Shown: one piece after another, positions 7,324-16,532 of the stretch
How the letters are laid out: each line of letters opens with the position of its first letter
Position numbering within the stretch: position 1 is the stretch's first letter
Assembly: GCA_036656795.1 (NCBI GenBank)
Contig: JAVXHR010000003.1
Location: 1-64,000 of the forward strand
Direction of reading: 5' to 3'
Length of the DNA: 64,000 nt
Source of the DNA: CAUPWF01 sp036656795
Lineage (GTDB): Bacteria; Bacillota; Clostridia; Lachnospirales; Lachnospiraceae
Notes under the pieces: model-generated
What the model was told of the DNA's origin: nothing
The model's input: the letters and a program-made list of their open reading frames with translations, nothing else
Database searches by the model: none
Translations under genes and position numbers: made by a program

Positions 7324-8769
7324 ATGAAAACAGGAAAAACAAAGTTACAGACACTGATTGCAGTTTCCTTTTTGGTATTGTTGATTTGCATGGGTTGTGC
7401 AAAGACAGAAAAAGAAGACATATTGGATCCAAAGAAACCGGTTACGATTACGATATGGCATTATTATAGTGGAGCACAGCAGGAAGCGTTCAATAAATTG
7501 TTGACCGATTATAATCAGACAGAGGGTAAAGAACGAGGGATTATTGTAAAGGCATCTGGTTATGGAGTAGTGGAAGAGGTGGCTGATGCGGTAAAGGCAT
7601 CGGCAGATAGAAAAGCAGGGGCGGTACCTATGCCCAATATCTTCGCAACTTATGTCAATACCATCATGGAAATAGATGCAAAAGATAAGATTGCTGATTT
7701 GTCACAATATCTAGCAAAGAAAGAAGAGGACGAATATGTTGATAGCTTTATGGAAGAAGGACGTTTTGGTTCCGGTAAAGAATTAAAGATTTTTCCAATT
7801 GCAAAGTCTACAGAGGTCTTTATGGTGAATCAGACCGATTGGGATAAATTTGCCCAAGCAACAGGAGCTAAGATAGAGGATTGTCAGACGGTGGAAGGTG
7901 TTACAGCAGTAGCAAAACAGTATTATGAATGGACCGATAGCTTAACAGATACTCCATATGACGGACAGGCGTTCTATGGGAGAGATGCCATGGCTAATTA
8001 TTTTATTATTGGTTCACAACAGCTAGGAAGCGAATTATTTGCAGTAGAAGATGGAAAAGTTGCACTTCATTTTGACAAAGAAATTATAAAAAAATTATGG
8101 GATAATTATTATGTTCCTTTTGTAAACGGATATTTTTCGGCTATTGGACGTTTCCGAAGTGACGATATCAAGATTGGTAATATTATTGCACTCACAGGTT
8201 CTTCTTCTGGAGCAACTTTTTTTCCTAAGGAGGTAGTGCTTGGTGATACACAGAGTTATCCCATTGAGATGATGGTATTAGAAGCTCCACAGTTTCAATC
8301 CGGAAAGAAATATGCAGTACAACAAGGTGCGGGAATGGCAGTTACTTGTTCGGATAAGAAAAAGGAATATGCATCTGTTGAGTTTTTAAAATGGTTTACA
8401 GATGCAGAACGAAATGTGAAATTTGCATTGAATTCTGGATATTTACCGGTTAAAAAGGAAGCAAATAATATAAAGACATTAGAAAAAACAACAAAAGAGA
8501 TGGCAACAGATACAGTGAAAGTTGGAATGGCCACAATTACAGATAATCAATTGTATAGTATGAAAGCGTTTCCACATAGTCAAGATGCAAGAACAGTGCT
8601 AGAATATAGTTTGTCAGATCAAGCGCGACAAGACAGGGCGGTTGTAATAGAACGGATTCAGCAAGGAATGTCACAGGAAGAAGCAGTTGCATCGTTTGTG
8701 ACAGATGAAAATTTTGATACATGGTATCAAACAACGAAGACAGAATTAGAAAAACTCACACAAGAATAA
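7324..8769 (+). CDS. Extracellular solute-binding lipoprotein (family 1 type)
   Basis: Predicted lipoprotein of 481 aa with the lipobox ICMGC (Cys25) after a hydrophobic signal. 'KPVTITIWHYYSGAQQEAFNKLLTDYN' near 38-64 is the typical opening of family 1 ABC solute-binding proteins for sugars and related solutes. 'GAGMAVTCSDKKKEYASVEFLKWF' near 340 is the usual C-lobe segment. No ABC permease or ATPase gene is adjacent. Instead the next gene, 46 nt on, encodes a membrane GGDEF-EAL protein. A sensory role, with the loaded binding protein contacting the periplasmic-side domain of its neighbour, is plausible but inferred. GGGGGAGG precedes ATG 7324. Confidence 0.85.
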   Translation: MKTGKTKLQTLIAVSFLVLLICMGCAKTEKEDILDPKKPVTITIWHYYSGAQQEAFNKLLTDYNQTEGKERGIIVKASGYGVVEEVADAVKASADRKAGAVPMPNIFATYVNTIMEIDAKDKIADLSQYLAKKEEDEYVDSFMEEGRFGSGKELKIFPIAKSTEVFMVNQTDWDKFAQATGAKIEDCQTVEGVTAVAKQYYEWTDSLTDTPYDGQAFYGRDAMANYFIIGSQQLGSELFAVEDGKVALHFDKEIIKKLWDNYYVPFVNGYFSAIGRFRSDDIKIGNIIALTGSSSGATFFPKEVVLGDTQSYPIEMMVLEAPQFQSGKKYAVQQGAGMAVTCSDKKKEYASVEFLKWFTDAERNVKFALNSGYLPVKKEANNIKTLEKTTKEMATDTVKVGMATITDNQLYSMKAFPHSQDARTVLEYSLSDQARQDRAVVIERIQQGMSQEEAVASFVTDENFDTWYQTTKTELEKLTQE

Positions 8770-8814
8770 ACATAACAATACTGCAAGTGTAGACGACAAG
8801 GGAGGAAACATAAG

Positions 8815-11703
8815 GTGAAATCGCAATCTATTGTAAAAAGAATTATGCTTCCGATGATATTTGTTGTTGTTGCTACTATTATTATGTTAGTAGGTAGTGT
8901 GTTAGGTGGAGGAATTCTAGAGAAACTAGAACAGAATGAAAAAGATATCTTATATGAGAAAGTGGTGAGCCGCGAGAACAACATAGAAACAGAGATGATT
9001 CATAACTGGTCAAATATTAAACTGACATTAGATGCTGTTAATGAAAAAGCAGAGGCATTGTTTCAAGAGGGGGCAATTCAAAAAGATTCTTTGGATGATA
9101 ATTCAGAGATGGCTTTGCCATTGCTTAATAGTGTAACAGAAAATTTGATTTCTGAAATACGCAATAATCAGGTGACAGGTGCTTTCCTAATATTAAATAC
9201 AGAAGATTTAGAAGCTGATATGAAGGGGGGAGTGTATCAGGATAAACCGGGAATCTATATTCGGGATAAGGATCCACTTTCGCCACCCTCTATCAATAAC
9301 AAGGACTTGACAGTATTACGAGCTCCTGCAGAGGTTGTAAAGGAGTTAAACATTGCAATGGATTCTAATTGGACTACACAATTTGAATTTGGGCAGGGGA
9401 ATTCTCCATATTTGCCACTTTTATATGAACCATATCAACAGGCATTCCATCATACGGTTGACGGTGATGTATGGAATTATGGATATTGGAGTACACCATA
9501 TCAATTGCTGAATGATAATGAATCCTATATCTCTTATTCGGTACCGTTAATCTTAAAAGACGGAACCGTGTATGGTGTTATGGGAGTTGAGATTTCTTTG
9601 GAATATCTACAGACATTATTACCGTACGAAGAATTAATGAAAGATGGTAAATGCGCATATCAGATACGTGTGGAATCGGAACAAGGGAAACAGGCAAAAG
9701 AAGTAGTAACAAGTGGAGTAACTTTGGAACAGCCATATAGTACAACAGAATATTTGCAATTGTATAATTCTCACACTCCGTTTGTAGAACAAAAATGGGC
9801 AGTGGTAGGACAAGTGGAAAAGCAACAGCTATCAAAGTTTGAAAACAAATTAATTGATACATCGGTCATTGCTATTATACTTACGTTGGGACTAGGAGTG
9901 ATCGTAAGTGTAATGGTAAGCAGGATGATTGCAAACCCAATTATGTCACTGGCAGAGGAGATGGATCGATTTGATGGGAAGGCACATATACGTTTAACCA
10001 AAACTAAAATCAGAGAAGTAGACCGCTTGGTTACTTCGATAGAACAATTGAATGATACGGTACTGGAGTCGGCCACAAAGTTTACACAGATACTGGAGAT
10101 GTCGGAGATTAGAATGGCTGTATTTGAAGTTAATTTGATAACAAATACGTTATTTATTACGAAGAACTTCTTTCATATGTTCGGAGATACGAAGGTGAAC
10201 GAACAAGAAATGTCAATTGATGAATTTTCAAAGACACTTAGAAGTTTACATGAGAAGTATTGCGAAGAGCGAGATGCAGAATCGAGCTATCTATACAAAG
10301 TCTCAGGTGATGAAGGGGAACGATATCTTAGATTACGCTTTCAAATGGGAGAGGAACGATGTATTGGCTCGGTGGAAGATGTGACGGATACTATTTTGGA
10401 AAAAAAGGGAATTGAACATGAACGAGATTATGATTTCCTGACAGGACTATTAAGTAGGCGTGCATTTACAAGACAGATGAATTGTTTGTTTGAACAAGGT
10501 GCAACTGTATTAAAGACAGCAGCACTTATGATGCTGGATTTGGATGATTTAAAAGTATTGAATGACAGATATGGCCATGAGTGTGGAGATCGTTATATTG
10601 TAGCAGGGGCAGTGGCATTTTCAAAAGGAGTACCAACAGATGCTATTGTGGCAAGGGTCTCAGGAGATGAATTCTATATATTTTTATATGGGTATAAGGA
10701 TAAGCAGGAAATCCAGGAAGTATTAGAACATCTACGTATAGAAATCCAAGATACAAGCATTGAGTTATCAATATCACAGAAGAAAACACTTGGTGTATCT
10801 GGAGGAGTAGCATGGTATCCGGAGGATAGTGATTCTTTTGAAAAACTATCACGCTATTCTGAATTCGCCATGTATCAAGTTAAGAAAAATCAAAAAGGAA
10901 AACTTGGTGATTTTGATCTAGGTGTGTATAATGAAGAGCGGTATCAACAGTATAGTAAGGTGGAATTATCGGAATTGATTCATAGAGAATTGGTGGAGTA
11001 CCATTTTCAACCAATCATAGATGCGCATACCGGAGAAATATATGCATATGAGGCGTTGATGAGACCAAAGACAAATGCATTGCATAGTCCGGTGGAAGTG
11101 TTAGAACTTGCAAAGAAGGAGCATAAATTACAGCAGATTGAGAAATTAACATGGTATAAATCAATGAGTACATATGTAAATCACATTAGATCCGGAAAAA
11201 TAAATCCAAAGTGCAAGGTATTTATTAATTCCATTGCGGATTGTGTTATGGAGGATAATGAAATTCAAGAATTCAAAGAACGAAATCAAGAGTATCTGCA
11301 GAATATTGTACTTGAGATAACAGAGGACTGTAAGGTGGATATGGACGCAATTCGGACAAAGATTAGATGGTTAAAGGCATGGGATGCGGGGGTTGCTTTA
11401 GATGATTATGGAAGTGGCTACAATAGTGAACATGCATTATTGAGCATTGCACCACATTTTGTCAAAGTGGATATTGGAATTGTTCGAGATATTGATAAGG
11501 ATGCAGATAAGCAGGAGATGGTGAGAAATCTTGTCATTTATGCTCATCAGCGCAAGATATGTATTATAGCAGAAGGCGTGGAGACAAAAGAAGAAGTAGA
11601 GAAAACGATAGAATTAGGGGTAGATTATCTGCAAGGATACTATTTTGCAAAACCAACCAAGGAACCGATTAATTATATTTTTAAAGATAAAATTCCATAT
11701 TAG
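8815..11703 (+). CDS. Membrane sensor with HAMP, GGDEF and EAL domains (c-di-GMP turnover)
   Basis: A 962-aa transmembrane signalling protein. The first membrane segment spans about 10-32, an extracytoplasmic sensor domain (Cache-like by layout) spans about 33-340, and a second segment about 345-368 leads into a HAMP region. A PAS-like stretch of about 420-540 follows. The GGDEF domain begins DYDFLTGLLSRRAF and carries SGDEF (near 615) in place of GGDEF, with MLDLDDLKVLND metal-site residues. The EAL domain keeps YEALMR, LEITED, DDYGSGYNS and AEGVET, so phosphodiesterase activity looks intact; cyclase activity is plausible because SGDEF variants can be active. It starts at GTG 8815 after GGGAGG. 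The binding-protein gene just upstream is the likely input partner. Confidence 0.88.
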   Translation: MKSQSIVKRIMLPMIFVVVATIIMLVGSVLGGGILEKLEQNEKDILYEKVVSRENNIETEMIHNWSNIKLTLDAVNEKAEALFQEGAIQKDSLDDNSEMALPLLNSVTENLISEIRNNQVTGAFLILNTEDLEADMKGGVYQDKPGIYIRDKDPLSPPSINNKDLTVLRAPAEVVKELNIAMDSNWTTQFEFGQGNSPYLPLLYEPYQQAFHHTVDGDVWNYGYWSTPYQLLNDNESYISYSVPLILKDGTVYGVMGVEISLEYLQTLLPYEELMKDGKCAYQIRVESEQGKQAKEVVTSGVTLEQPYSTTEYLQLYNSHTPFVEQKWAVVGQVEKQQLSKFENKLIDTSVIAIILTLGLGVIVSVMVSRMIANPIMSLAEEMDRFDGKAHIRLTKTKIREVDRLVTSIEQLNDTVLESATKFTQILEMSEIRMAVFEVNLITNTLFITKNFFHMFGDTKVNEQEMSIDEFSKTLRSLHEKYCEERDAESSYLYKVSGDEGERYLRLRFQMGEERCIGSVEDVTDTILEKKGIEHERDYDFLTGLLSRRAFTRQMNCLFEQGATVLKTAALMMLDLDDLKVLNDRYGHECGDRYIVAGAVAFSKGVPTDAIVARVSGDEFYIFLYGYKDKQEIQEVLEHLRIEIQDTSIELSISQKKTLGVSGGVAWYPEDSDSFEKLSRYSEFAMYQVKKNQKGKLGDFDLGVYNEERYQQYSKVELSELIHRELVEYHFQPIIDAHTGEIYAYEALMRPKTNALHSPVEVLELAKKEHKLQQIEKLTWYKSMSTYVNHIRSGKINPKCKVFINSIADCVMEDNEIQEFKERNQEYLQNIVLEITEDCKVDMDAIRTKIRWLKAWDAGVALDDYGSGYNSEHALLSIAPHFVKVDIGIVRDIDKDADKQEMVRNLVIYAHQRKICIIAEGVETKEEVEKTIELGVDYLQGYYFAKPTKEPINYIFKDKIPY

Positions 11704-11715
11704 TGAGGAAATCAT

Positions 11716-11886
11716 ATGAAAAACTTAGGAAAAATTGATAGAAATCCACAACGTAGAGGAAGCTGGAATCGAAAACGGGTGTATAGCAAACACAGAAGAA
11801 CAGGGATGCGTGCATGGATATGGATATTGGCAGCTATAGGTATTGCAATTGTGCTTGTGGTTATTGTTGCTATTTTTTTCTTGTAA
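11716..11886 (+). CDS. Small basic single-pass membrane protein (56 aa)
   Basis: Begins at ATG 11716, 12 nt after the GGDEF-EAL stop, with TGAGGA as ribosome site, and ends at TAA 11884-11886. About 32 strongly basic residues (RRGSWNRKR, KHRRTG) precede one hydrophobic helix, AWIWILAAIGIAIVLVVIVA, and a FFL end. The topology is probably basic end inside. I do not recognise a family. Tight spacing suggests expression with the c-di-GMP protein and perhaps a partner role, which is inference only. Confidence 0.6.
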   Translation: MKNLGKIDRNPQRRGSWNRKRVYSKHRRTGMRAWIWILAAIGIAIVLVVIVAIFFL

Positions 11887-11927
11887 TATCAAAGACAAAT
11901 TAGAATCATTGAAAAGGATAATTTAGG

Positions 11928-12551
11928 ATGATAAAATTACAACAAAAGAGAACATTAATTATTGTAACTGGTGGACCTGGAACAGGAAAAAGTTATGCGG
12001 CAATGCAGATTGGAAAAGAAATAGAAGATCTGGTGACGCTTTCTTATGATACCATCAAGGAAGAGAACTTTGACCGATTTGGATTTGATGATGGCAGTCA
12101 AAAAGAAGAGTTAAATGAATTTTCTCTTCATGAATTTTATCTATGTTTAAAAAAGCAGATGTGGCTATCGAGAACAATTATGATTGAGTATCCATTTTAT
12201 CAGAAACATAAGGAATATTTTCAGACCTTGATTGAGGAGTATTCCTACCATGCAATAACGGTGTATCTGCATGGAGATTTAAAAATTATCTATGATAGAA
12301 GTGTGAACAGGGACAGTGGAGATAATCGCCATATAGGGCATTTGACTAATTGCTATCATATAGAAACAACAAAACGAGATGATGATTTTGTTTCGGATGC
12401 TTCCTTAAATTATGAACAATTTTGTGAAGTTTACGAGAAGAAGAATTACAATATTCAACTAGGACATACTATATCGGTGGATATCACAGATTTTAGTATG
12501 GTTGATTATAAGCAGATACTGCAACAACTGTACGAAAAATCAATGAATTAG
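11928..12551 (+). CDS. P-loop nucleotide kinase / AAA-like protein of unknown substrate
   Basis: A 207-aa cytoplasmic protein. 'RTLIIVTGGPGTGKSYAAMQIG' at residues 8-29 is a clear Walker A motif. Asp41 in 'LSYDTIKEENF' could be a substrate or Mg site as in small kinases, and 'TVYLHGDLKIIYDRSVNRD' resembles the region before a kinase lid with arginines. The overall pattern is that of small P-loop kinases or zeta-toxin-like phosphotransferases. No antitoxin-like partner is adjacent, so a toxin role is not supported. ATG 11928 has AAAGGATAATTTAGG upstream. Confidence 0.6.
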   Translation: MIKLQQKRTLIIVTGGPGTGKSYAAMQIGKEIEDLVTLSYDTIKEENFDRFGFDDGSQKEELNEFSLHEFYLCLKKQMWLSRTIMIEYPFYQKHKEYFQTLIEEYSYHAITVYLHGDLKIIYDRSVNRDSGDNRHIGHLTNCYHIETTKRDDDFVSDASLNYEQFCEVYEKKNYNIQLGHTISVDITDFSMVDYKQILQQLYEKSMN

Positions 12552-12602
12552 GTGATTGCTTGTATGTAAAGTCGGCGTGATTCTGAGAAAGAGGAAAATG
12601 AT

Positions 12603-13004
12603 ATGAATTTAAAATCAAAATTCTACAAATTTATGCAAGGCCGATATGGTATGGATCAGTTTTCAAGATTTCTTTTAATCTTGGGGGTAGTGTTCTATGT
12701 GATTTCGCTCTTTACTCGTGGGAATTTTTGGAATATGTTTTCTTTTGCAATTATAATTTATTGCTATTTTAGAATATTATCCAGAAATCATACGAAGCGA
12801 TACGAAGAAAATCAGAAATATGCAGCATATGCGTACAAGGTTCAATGCTTTATTCGGTCGAAGAAGAATTACGTCTTGCAATTTAAGACATATCGTATCT
12901 ATCATTGCCCGGAGTGTAGACAAAAGATTCGTGTCCCTCGTGGAAAAGGGAAGATAAGTATTCATTGCCCAAAATGTAATACAGATTTTATTAAAAACAG
13001 TTAA
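12603..13004 (+). CDS. Membrane protein with C-terminal zinc ribbon
   Basis: A 133-aa protein with two predicted membrane helices (about 23-40 and 46-62), a charged middle and a C-terminal ribbon with YHCPECRQKIRVPRGKGK and HCPKCNTDF. The two CPxC pairs are spaced like a rubredoxin-type zinc ribbon. Its function is unknown to me. Similar two-helix plus zinc-ribbon proteins are common hypothetical genes in clostridia. Its upstream spacing of 51 nt leaves co-transcription with the P-loop gene open. Confidence 0.65.
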   Translation: MNLKSKFYKFMQGRYGMDQFSRFLLILGVVFYVISLFTRGNFWNMFSFAIIIYCYFRILSRNHTKRYEENQKYAAYAYKVQCFIRSKKNYVLQFKTYRIYHCPECRQKIRVPRGKGKISIHCPKCNTDFIKNS

Positions 13005-13069
13005 GTCAGAAACATTTATAATTAATTACATAGTATAATAATGTAATAATTATGAAGGAGATGCAATAT

Positions 13070-13279
13070 ATGCCTAATTATCGCAATAATACAACAGATT
13101 ATATGCGACGGTATGCACCTTGTTGCAACAATGATGACGTATTGGAAGGATTGCCTATTGCAATGGCATACGTTCCATGGCAGATGTGGCGCAAATTGTA
13201 CGATGTAGAAAAAGGTCTATGTAGAGGAACAATCTTTGAAGAGTTAGATAAATGCTTTCAAGGAGGGTGCAGATCATGA
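13070..13279 (+). CDS. cotJA: Spore coat-associated protein CotJA
   Basis: Small protein of 69 aa that begins the cotJABC operon, expressed in the mother cell in Bacillus and built into the spore coat. 'GLPIAMAYVPWQMWRKLYDVEKGLCRGTIFEELDKCF' is the CotJA core, and a CC pair sits at about 19-20. ATG 13070 is preferred over ATG 13052 because GAAGGAG (13053-13059) would then be its ribosome site. Its stop TGA overlaps the start of cotJB (ATGA). A SigE-type promoter would be expected upstream; CATAGTAT near 13030 is a possible -10, but I cannot fix it. Confidence 0.9.
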   Translation: MPNYRNNTTDYMRRYAPCCNNDDVLEGLPIAMAYVPWQMWRKLYDVEKGLCRGTIFEELDKCFQGGCRS

Positions 13280-13545
13280 CCAATAAACCCACACAAAAAG
13301 AACTCCTTTGCTGGATTAATGCTGTTAGCTTAGCTGTGCTTGACGCACAACTTTTTTTAGATACACACCCTTGCGATGCGGAGGCGCTTGCGTATTTTCA
13401 CGAATATGATCAATTACGCAACCAAGCATTAAAAGAATATGCCAAATGTTATGGCCCACTTACAATTGATACTGCCACGCTATCATGTGTGGATAGGTGG
13501 AACTGGATCAATGAACCATGGCCATGGCAAGAAGGAGGGTGTTAA
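13276..13545 (+). CDS. cotJB: Spore coat protein CotJB
   Basis: An 89-aa protein recognisable as CotJB by 'LLCWINAVSLAVLDAQLFLDTHP' near the start, YHxYxxLRNQALKEYA-like spacing in the middle, and the tryptophan-rich end DRWNWINEPWPWQ. It is translated from ATG 13276, which overlaps the cotJA stop, with AAGGAGGG inside the end of cotJA as ribosome site. Translational coupling is therefore likely. It is thought to help assemble or stabilise the CotJC catalase in the coat. Confidence 0.92.
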   Translation: MTNKPTQKELLCWINAVSLAVLDAQLFLDTHPCDAEALAYFHEYDQLRNQALKEYAKCYGPLTIDTATLSCVDRWNWINEPWPWQEGGC

Positions 13546-13548
13546 TAG

Positions 13549-14160
13549 ATGTGGAATTATGAAAAACGATTACAATATCCGGTGAAAATCAAACAGACCA
13601 ATCCGAAATTAGCGCAGATTATTATTACACAATATGGAGGACCGGACGGTGAATCCGGTGCTGCATTACGATACCTGTCCCAACGCTATGCCATGCCATA
13701 CAAGGAGGTAACGGGAACATTGACAGATATAGGTACGGAAGAACTGGCACATCTTGAGATGATATGCGCAATTGTATACCAGTTAACCAAAGATTTGTCG
13801 CCGGAAGAAATTGTGCAGTCTGGATTCGATAAATATTATGTAGACCATACATTGGGAATCTATCCACAAACTGCAAGTGGGGAGCCTTTTACTGCGGCGA
13901 CTTTTCAATCTTGTGGTGATCCAATTACTGATCTGCATGAAGATATGGCAGCAGAGCAAAAGGCCAGAACTACGTATGATAACATCTTGCGTCTGATAAA
14001 AGATCCGGAAGTTTGTGACCCTATTCGATTTTTGAGAAAACGTGAAATCATACATTATCAGCGCTTTGGAGAATCATTGCGTATTGTGCAGGATAATCTG
14101 AATAGTAAGAATTTCTATGCATTTAATCCTGCATTTGCCCATGACAGATGTATAAAATAA
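13549..14160 (+). CDS. cotJC: Spore coat manganese catalase-like protein CotJC
   Basis: A 203-aa protein of the dimanganese catalase family found in clostridial and bacillar spore coats. 'GGPDGESGAALRYLSQRYAMP' and 'LTDIGTEELAHLEMICAIVYQLT' supply the Glu and ExxH metal ligands, and 'YDNILRLIKDPEVCDPIRFLRKREIIHYQRFGESL' near the C-terminus supplies the second ExxH-type site. Hydrogen peroxide breakdown in the coat is the likely role. It begins 3 nt after cotJB, with GAAGGAGGG at the cotJB end, and is followed by a strong terminator. Confidence 0.92.
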   Translation: MWNYEKRLQYPVKIKQTNPKLAQIIITQYGGPDGESGAALRYLSQRYAMPYKEVTGTLTDIGTEELAHLEMICAIVYQLTKDLSPEEIVQSGFDKYYVDHTLGIYPQTASGEPFTAATFQSCGDPITDLHEDMAAEQKARTTYDNILRLIKDPEVCDPIRFLRKREIIHYQRFGESLRIVQDNLNSKNFYAFNPAFAHDRCIK

Positions 14161-14167
14161 AAGTGTT

Positions 14168-14197
14168 AAAGGCAAAAATTATAAAGGCAAAAATTAT
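14168..14197 (+). repeat. Perfect tandem 15-bp duplication
   Basis: AAAGGCAAAAATTAT occurs twice back to back (14168-14182, 14183-14197) between the cotJC stop and its terminator. It looks like a small slippage duplication. Confidence 0.7.
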
Positions 14198-14201
14198 AGA
14201 A

Positions 14202-14228
14202 GAACTGTGAATTTTCACAGTTCTTTTG
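14202..14228 (+). terminator. Intrinsic terminator of cotJABC
   Basis: A perfect 9-bp stem (GAACTGTGA with TCACAGTTC, 4-nt loop) is followed by TTTTG. Confidence 0.85.
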
Positions 14229-14266
14229 TATTGCGGTGTTCTAAGATTCTTATACTTTTTATGTAC

Positions 14267-14295
14267 TTTTCATGGATATTGGGTTATGATATAAT
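14267..14295 (+). promoter_or_regulatory. Possible promoter for the SEDS-degV region
   Basis: TATAAT (14290-14295) with TTTTCA (14267-14272, 4/6) at 17-nt spacing lies about 55 nt before ATG 14350. Confidence 0.4.
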
Positions 14296-14349
14296 AATTA
14301 TGTTCAGGGTAGAAGAAATTGGAAGATGGATATAGGAGAGCGTAACAGA

Positions 14350-15528
14350 ATGGCAAGAAAAACGAACACGACTCAAAAGACAAGAAAAGTAAGAAGAACA
14401 AGAGCAATACAAGGAAAATATTTTGATTATAGTTTATTGGCAGTTATAATTTTCTTGATTTGCTTTGGTCTTGTGATGCTATATAGTACCAGCGCTTATA
14501 CCGCGCAAAAGAAATTTGGGGATAGTATGTATTATTTTAAACGACAGGCATTGATTAGTTTGGGGAGTTTTATGGTAATGCTTGTCATCTCTCAAATCAA
14601 TTATCATTGGTATGCAAAATATGCAAAATTATTATATTTTGTGTCAATTATTTTAATGGCATTAGTTCTAAGCCCATTGGGAATTGAAGCGTACAGTTCA
14701 AGACGATGGATACGACTTCCGTTTAATCAGCAGATGCAACCATCAGAAGTGGCCAAAATTGCAATTATTTTATTTATTCCGGTGCTGATCTGCCGTATGG
14801 GAAAGGAAGTTAATTCTTTGAGAGGAATTCTGAAAGTGTTGGCCTGGGGTGGTGCATCCGCAGCGGGTGTGTTTTTCTTGACGGATAATTTAAGTACAGC
14901 AATTATTGTGTTTGGTGTTACCTGTATTATGATATTTGTAGTGCATCCAAAGACAGCACCGTTTATTATTATTGTAGGAGCGGGACTTACTGCTTTTTTA
15001 GTAGGGGCACAGATATTGGGCAGCCAGATGACCACGCATTCTGATTTTCGTTTGCGTAGAGTTTTGGTATGGCTACACCCGGAAGACTATACGGATTCCG
15101 GTGGATTCCAGATTACACAAGGCCTCTATGCCATTGGTTCCGGTGGATTCTTTGGAAAAGGATTGGGAAACAGTGCACAGAAATTAATTCTTCCGGAAGT
15201 GCAAAATGATATGATTTTATCAATTATATGTGAAGAATTGGGCGTGTGTGGAGCGATTGTTGTATTATTACTATTTGGAATGCTTCTGTATCGCCTGTTG
15301 TTTATCGCACAGAATGCGCCGGATCTATATGGTTCACTGGTTGTAACAGGAATCTTTGCACATATTGCATTGCAGGTAATTCTAAATGTATCCGTTGTTC
15401 TGAATTTGATTCCAACAACAGGAATCACACTTCCGTTTATCAGTTATGGTGGAACATCGGTGTTATTTTTACTCGTCGAAATGGGAATTGCGCTAGGAGT
15501 TTCCAGAACTATAAAATTTGATGATTAG
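14350..15528 (+). CDS. SEDS-family peptidoglycan polymerase (FtsW/RodA type)
   Basis: A polytopic membrane protein of 392 aa in the shape, elongation, division and sporulation family, which polymerises glycan strands from lipid II together with a class B PBP. Family signatures include YSTSAYTAQKKFGDSMYYFKRQ after the first helix, the QPSEVAKI-like 'MQPSEVAKIAIILF', the loop with QNDMILSIICEELG, and the final 'TGITLPFISYGGTSVLFLL'. A second, similar SEDS gene lies at 25 kb inside the division cluster. This copy stands alone and could serve elongation or sporulation. ATG 14350 (after AGGAGAG) is preferred over ATG 14326, which has no good ribosome site. Confidence 0.88.
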   Translation: MARKTNTTQKTRKVRRTRAIQGKYFDYSLLAVIIFLICFGLVMLYSTSAYTAQKKFGDSMYYFKRQALISLGSFMVMLVISQINYHWYAKYAKLLYFVSIILMALVLSPLGIEAYSSRRWIRLPFNQQMQPSEVAKIAIILFIPVLICRMGKEVNSLRGILKVLAWGGASAAGVFFLTDNLSTAIIVFGVTCIMIFVVHPKTAPFIIIVGAGLTAFLVGAQILGSQMTTHSDFRLRRVLVWLHPEDYTDSGGFQITQGLYAIGSGGFFGKGLGNSAQKLILPEVQNDMILSIICEELGVCGAIVVLLLFGMLLYRLLFIAQNAPDLYGSLVVTGIFAHIALQVILNVSVVLNLIPTTGITLPFISYGGTSVLFLLVEMGIALGVSRTIKFDD

Positions 15529-15637
15529 AATAAAACCCTTTTCATTCTTATATAAGTATGCTATTATGAATAATGTAGTATTTAAAACTACATGTAATAG
15601 AAACAAAAAACATACAGAGTATGTGGGAGGAAATAGT

Positions 15638-16477
15638 ATGAGCTATAAGGTTGTAATAGATAGTTGTGGAGAATTAACTCAGGATATGAAAGAATCAGGT
15701 CATTTTGAATCGGTACCATTGAGTATTGATATTGATGGATATTGTGTTGTAGATGATGATACATTTGATCAGGCGGATTTTTTAAAAAGAGTAGCAGCCA
15801 GTCCCAATTGCCCAAAGTCTTCATGTCCGTCTCCTGAAAAATATATGGAAACGTACCATTGCAAGGAAGAGAGAATCTATGTAATTACGTTATCTGCATC
15901 ATTAAGTGGCTCTTATAATAGTGCTGTTTTGGGGAAAAATCTGTATCACGAAGAACAAGGGGAGAAGAAGATTCATGTGTTTGATTCGTGTGGAGCATCG
16001 GTAGTGCAGGCTGCAATTGGAATGAAGATTGTGGAGTGTGAAGAAGCGGGGATGGATTTTGAAACTATTGTAGATAAGGTGGAAACATACCGAGATGAAG
16101 CAACGGTATATTTTGTGTTGGAGTCTTTAGAGACACTTCGCAAGAACGGAAGATTAACAGGGTTAAAAGCTTTTGTGGCTACGGCACTGAATATTAAACC
16201 AGTAATGGGTGCAACAAACCAAGGGATAATCTATCAGCTCAGCCAAGCCAGAGGAACCAACAAAGCATTGGCAAAGATGGTAGATATTATGGTCGGGGAA
16301 GTAAAGAATCCGGAGCAAAAAGTATTGGGAATTGCTCACTGTAATTGTCCGGAACGTGCCCAAGTGGTTAAGGAACTTGTAGAAGCTAAGATTAAGCCTA
16401 AGAAGATATTTATCGTGAATACGAGAGGTATTAGTACACTTTATGCAAATGATGGTGGAATTATCATGGTTGTATAA
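15638..16477 (+). CDS. DegV-family fatty-acid-binding protein
   Basis: A 279-aa cytoplasmic protein. DegV proteins bind a fatty acid (FakB type) and in characterised cases present it to the kinase FakA. Visible features are YKVVIDSCGELTQDM at the start, the middle segment 'VITLSASLSGSYNSAVLGK', 'IHVFDSCGASVVQAAIGMKI' and 'ESLETLRKNGRLTGLKAFVATALNIKPVM', all typical. No fakA gene is in the window. ATG 15638 follows GGGAGG; the frame is open further upstream but without start signals. Confidence 0.9.
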   Translation: MSYKVVIDSCGELTQDMKESGHFESVPLSIDIDGYCVVDDDTFDQADFLKRVAASPNCPKSSCPSPEKYMETYHCKEERIYVITLSASLSGSYNSAVLGKNLYHEEQGEKKIHVFDSCGASVVQAAIGMKIVECEEAGMDFETIVDKVETYRDEATVYFVLESLETLRKNGRLTGLKAFVATALNIKPVMGATNQGIIYQLSQARGTNKALAKMVDIMVGEVKNPEQKVLGIAHCNCPERAQVVKELVEAKIKPKKIFIVNTRGISTLYANDGGIIMVV

Positions 16478-16532
16478 TCCGTTTATTTATGGTAGACTAG
16501 ATGTAGTTTAATTGTAAAAGGAGTAGAGATCC

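Noticed and set aside
11928..12551. Zeta-toxin-like toxin-antitoxin module
   Set aside because: Only the P-loop is shared, and neither neighbour resembles an epsilon antitoxin.
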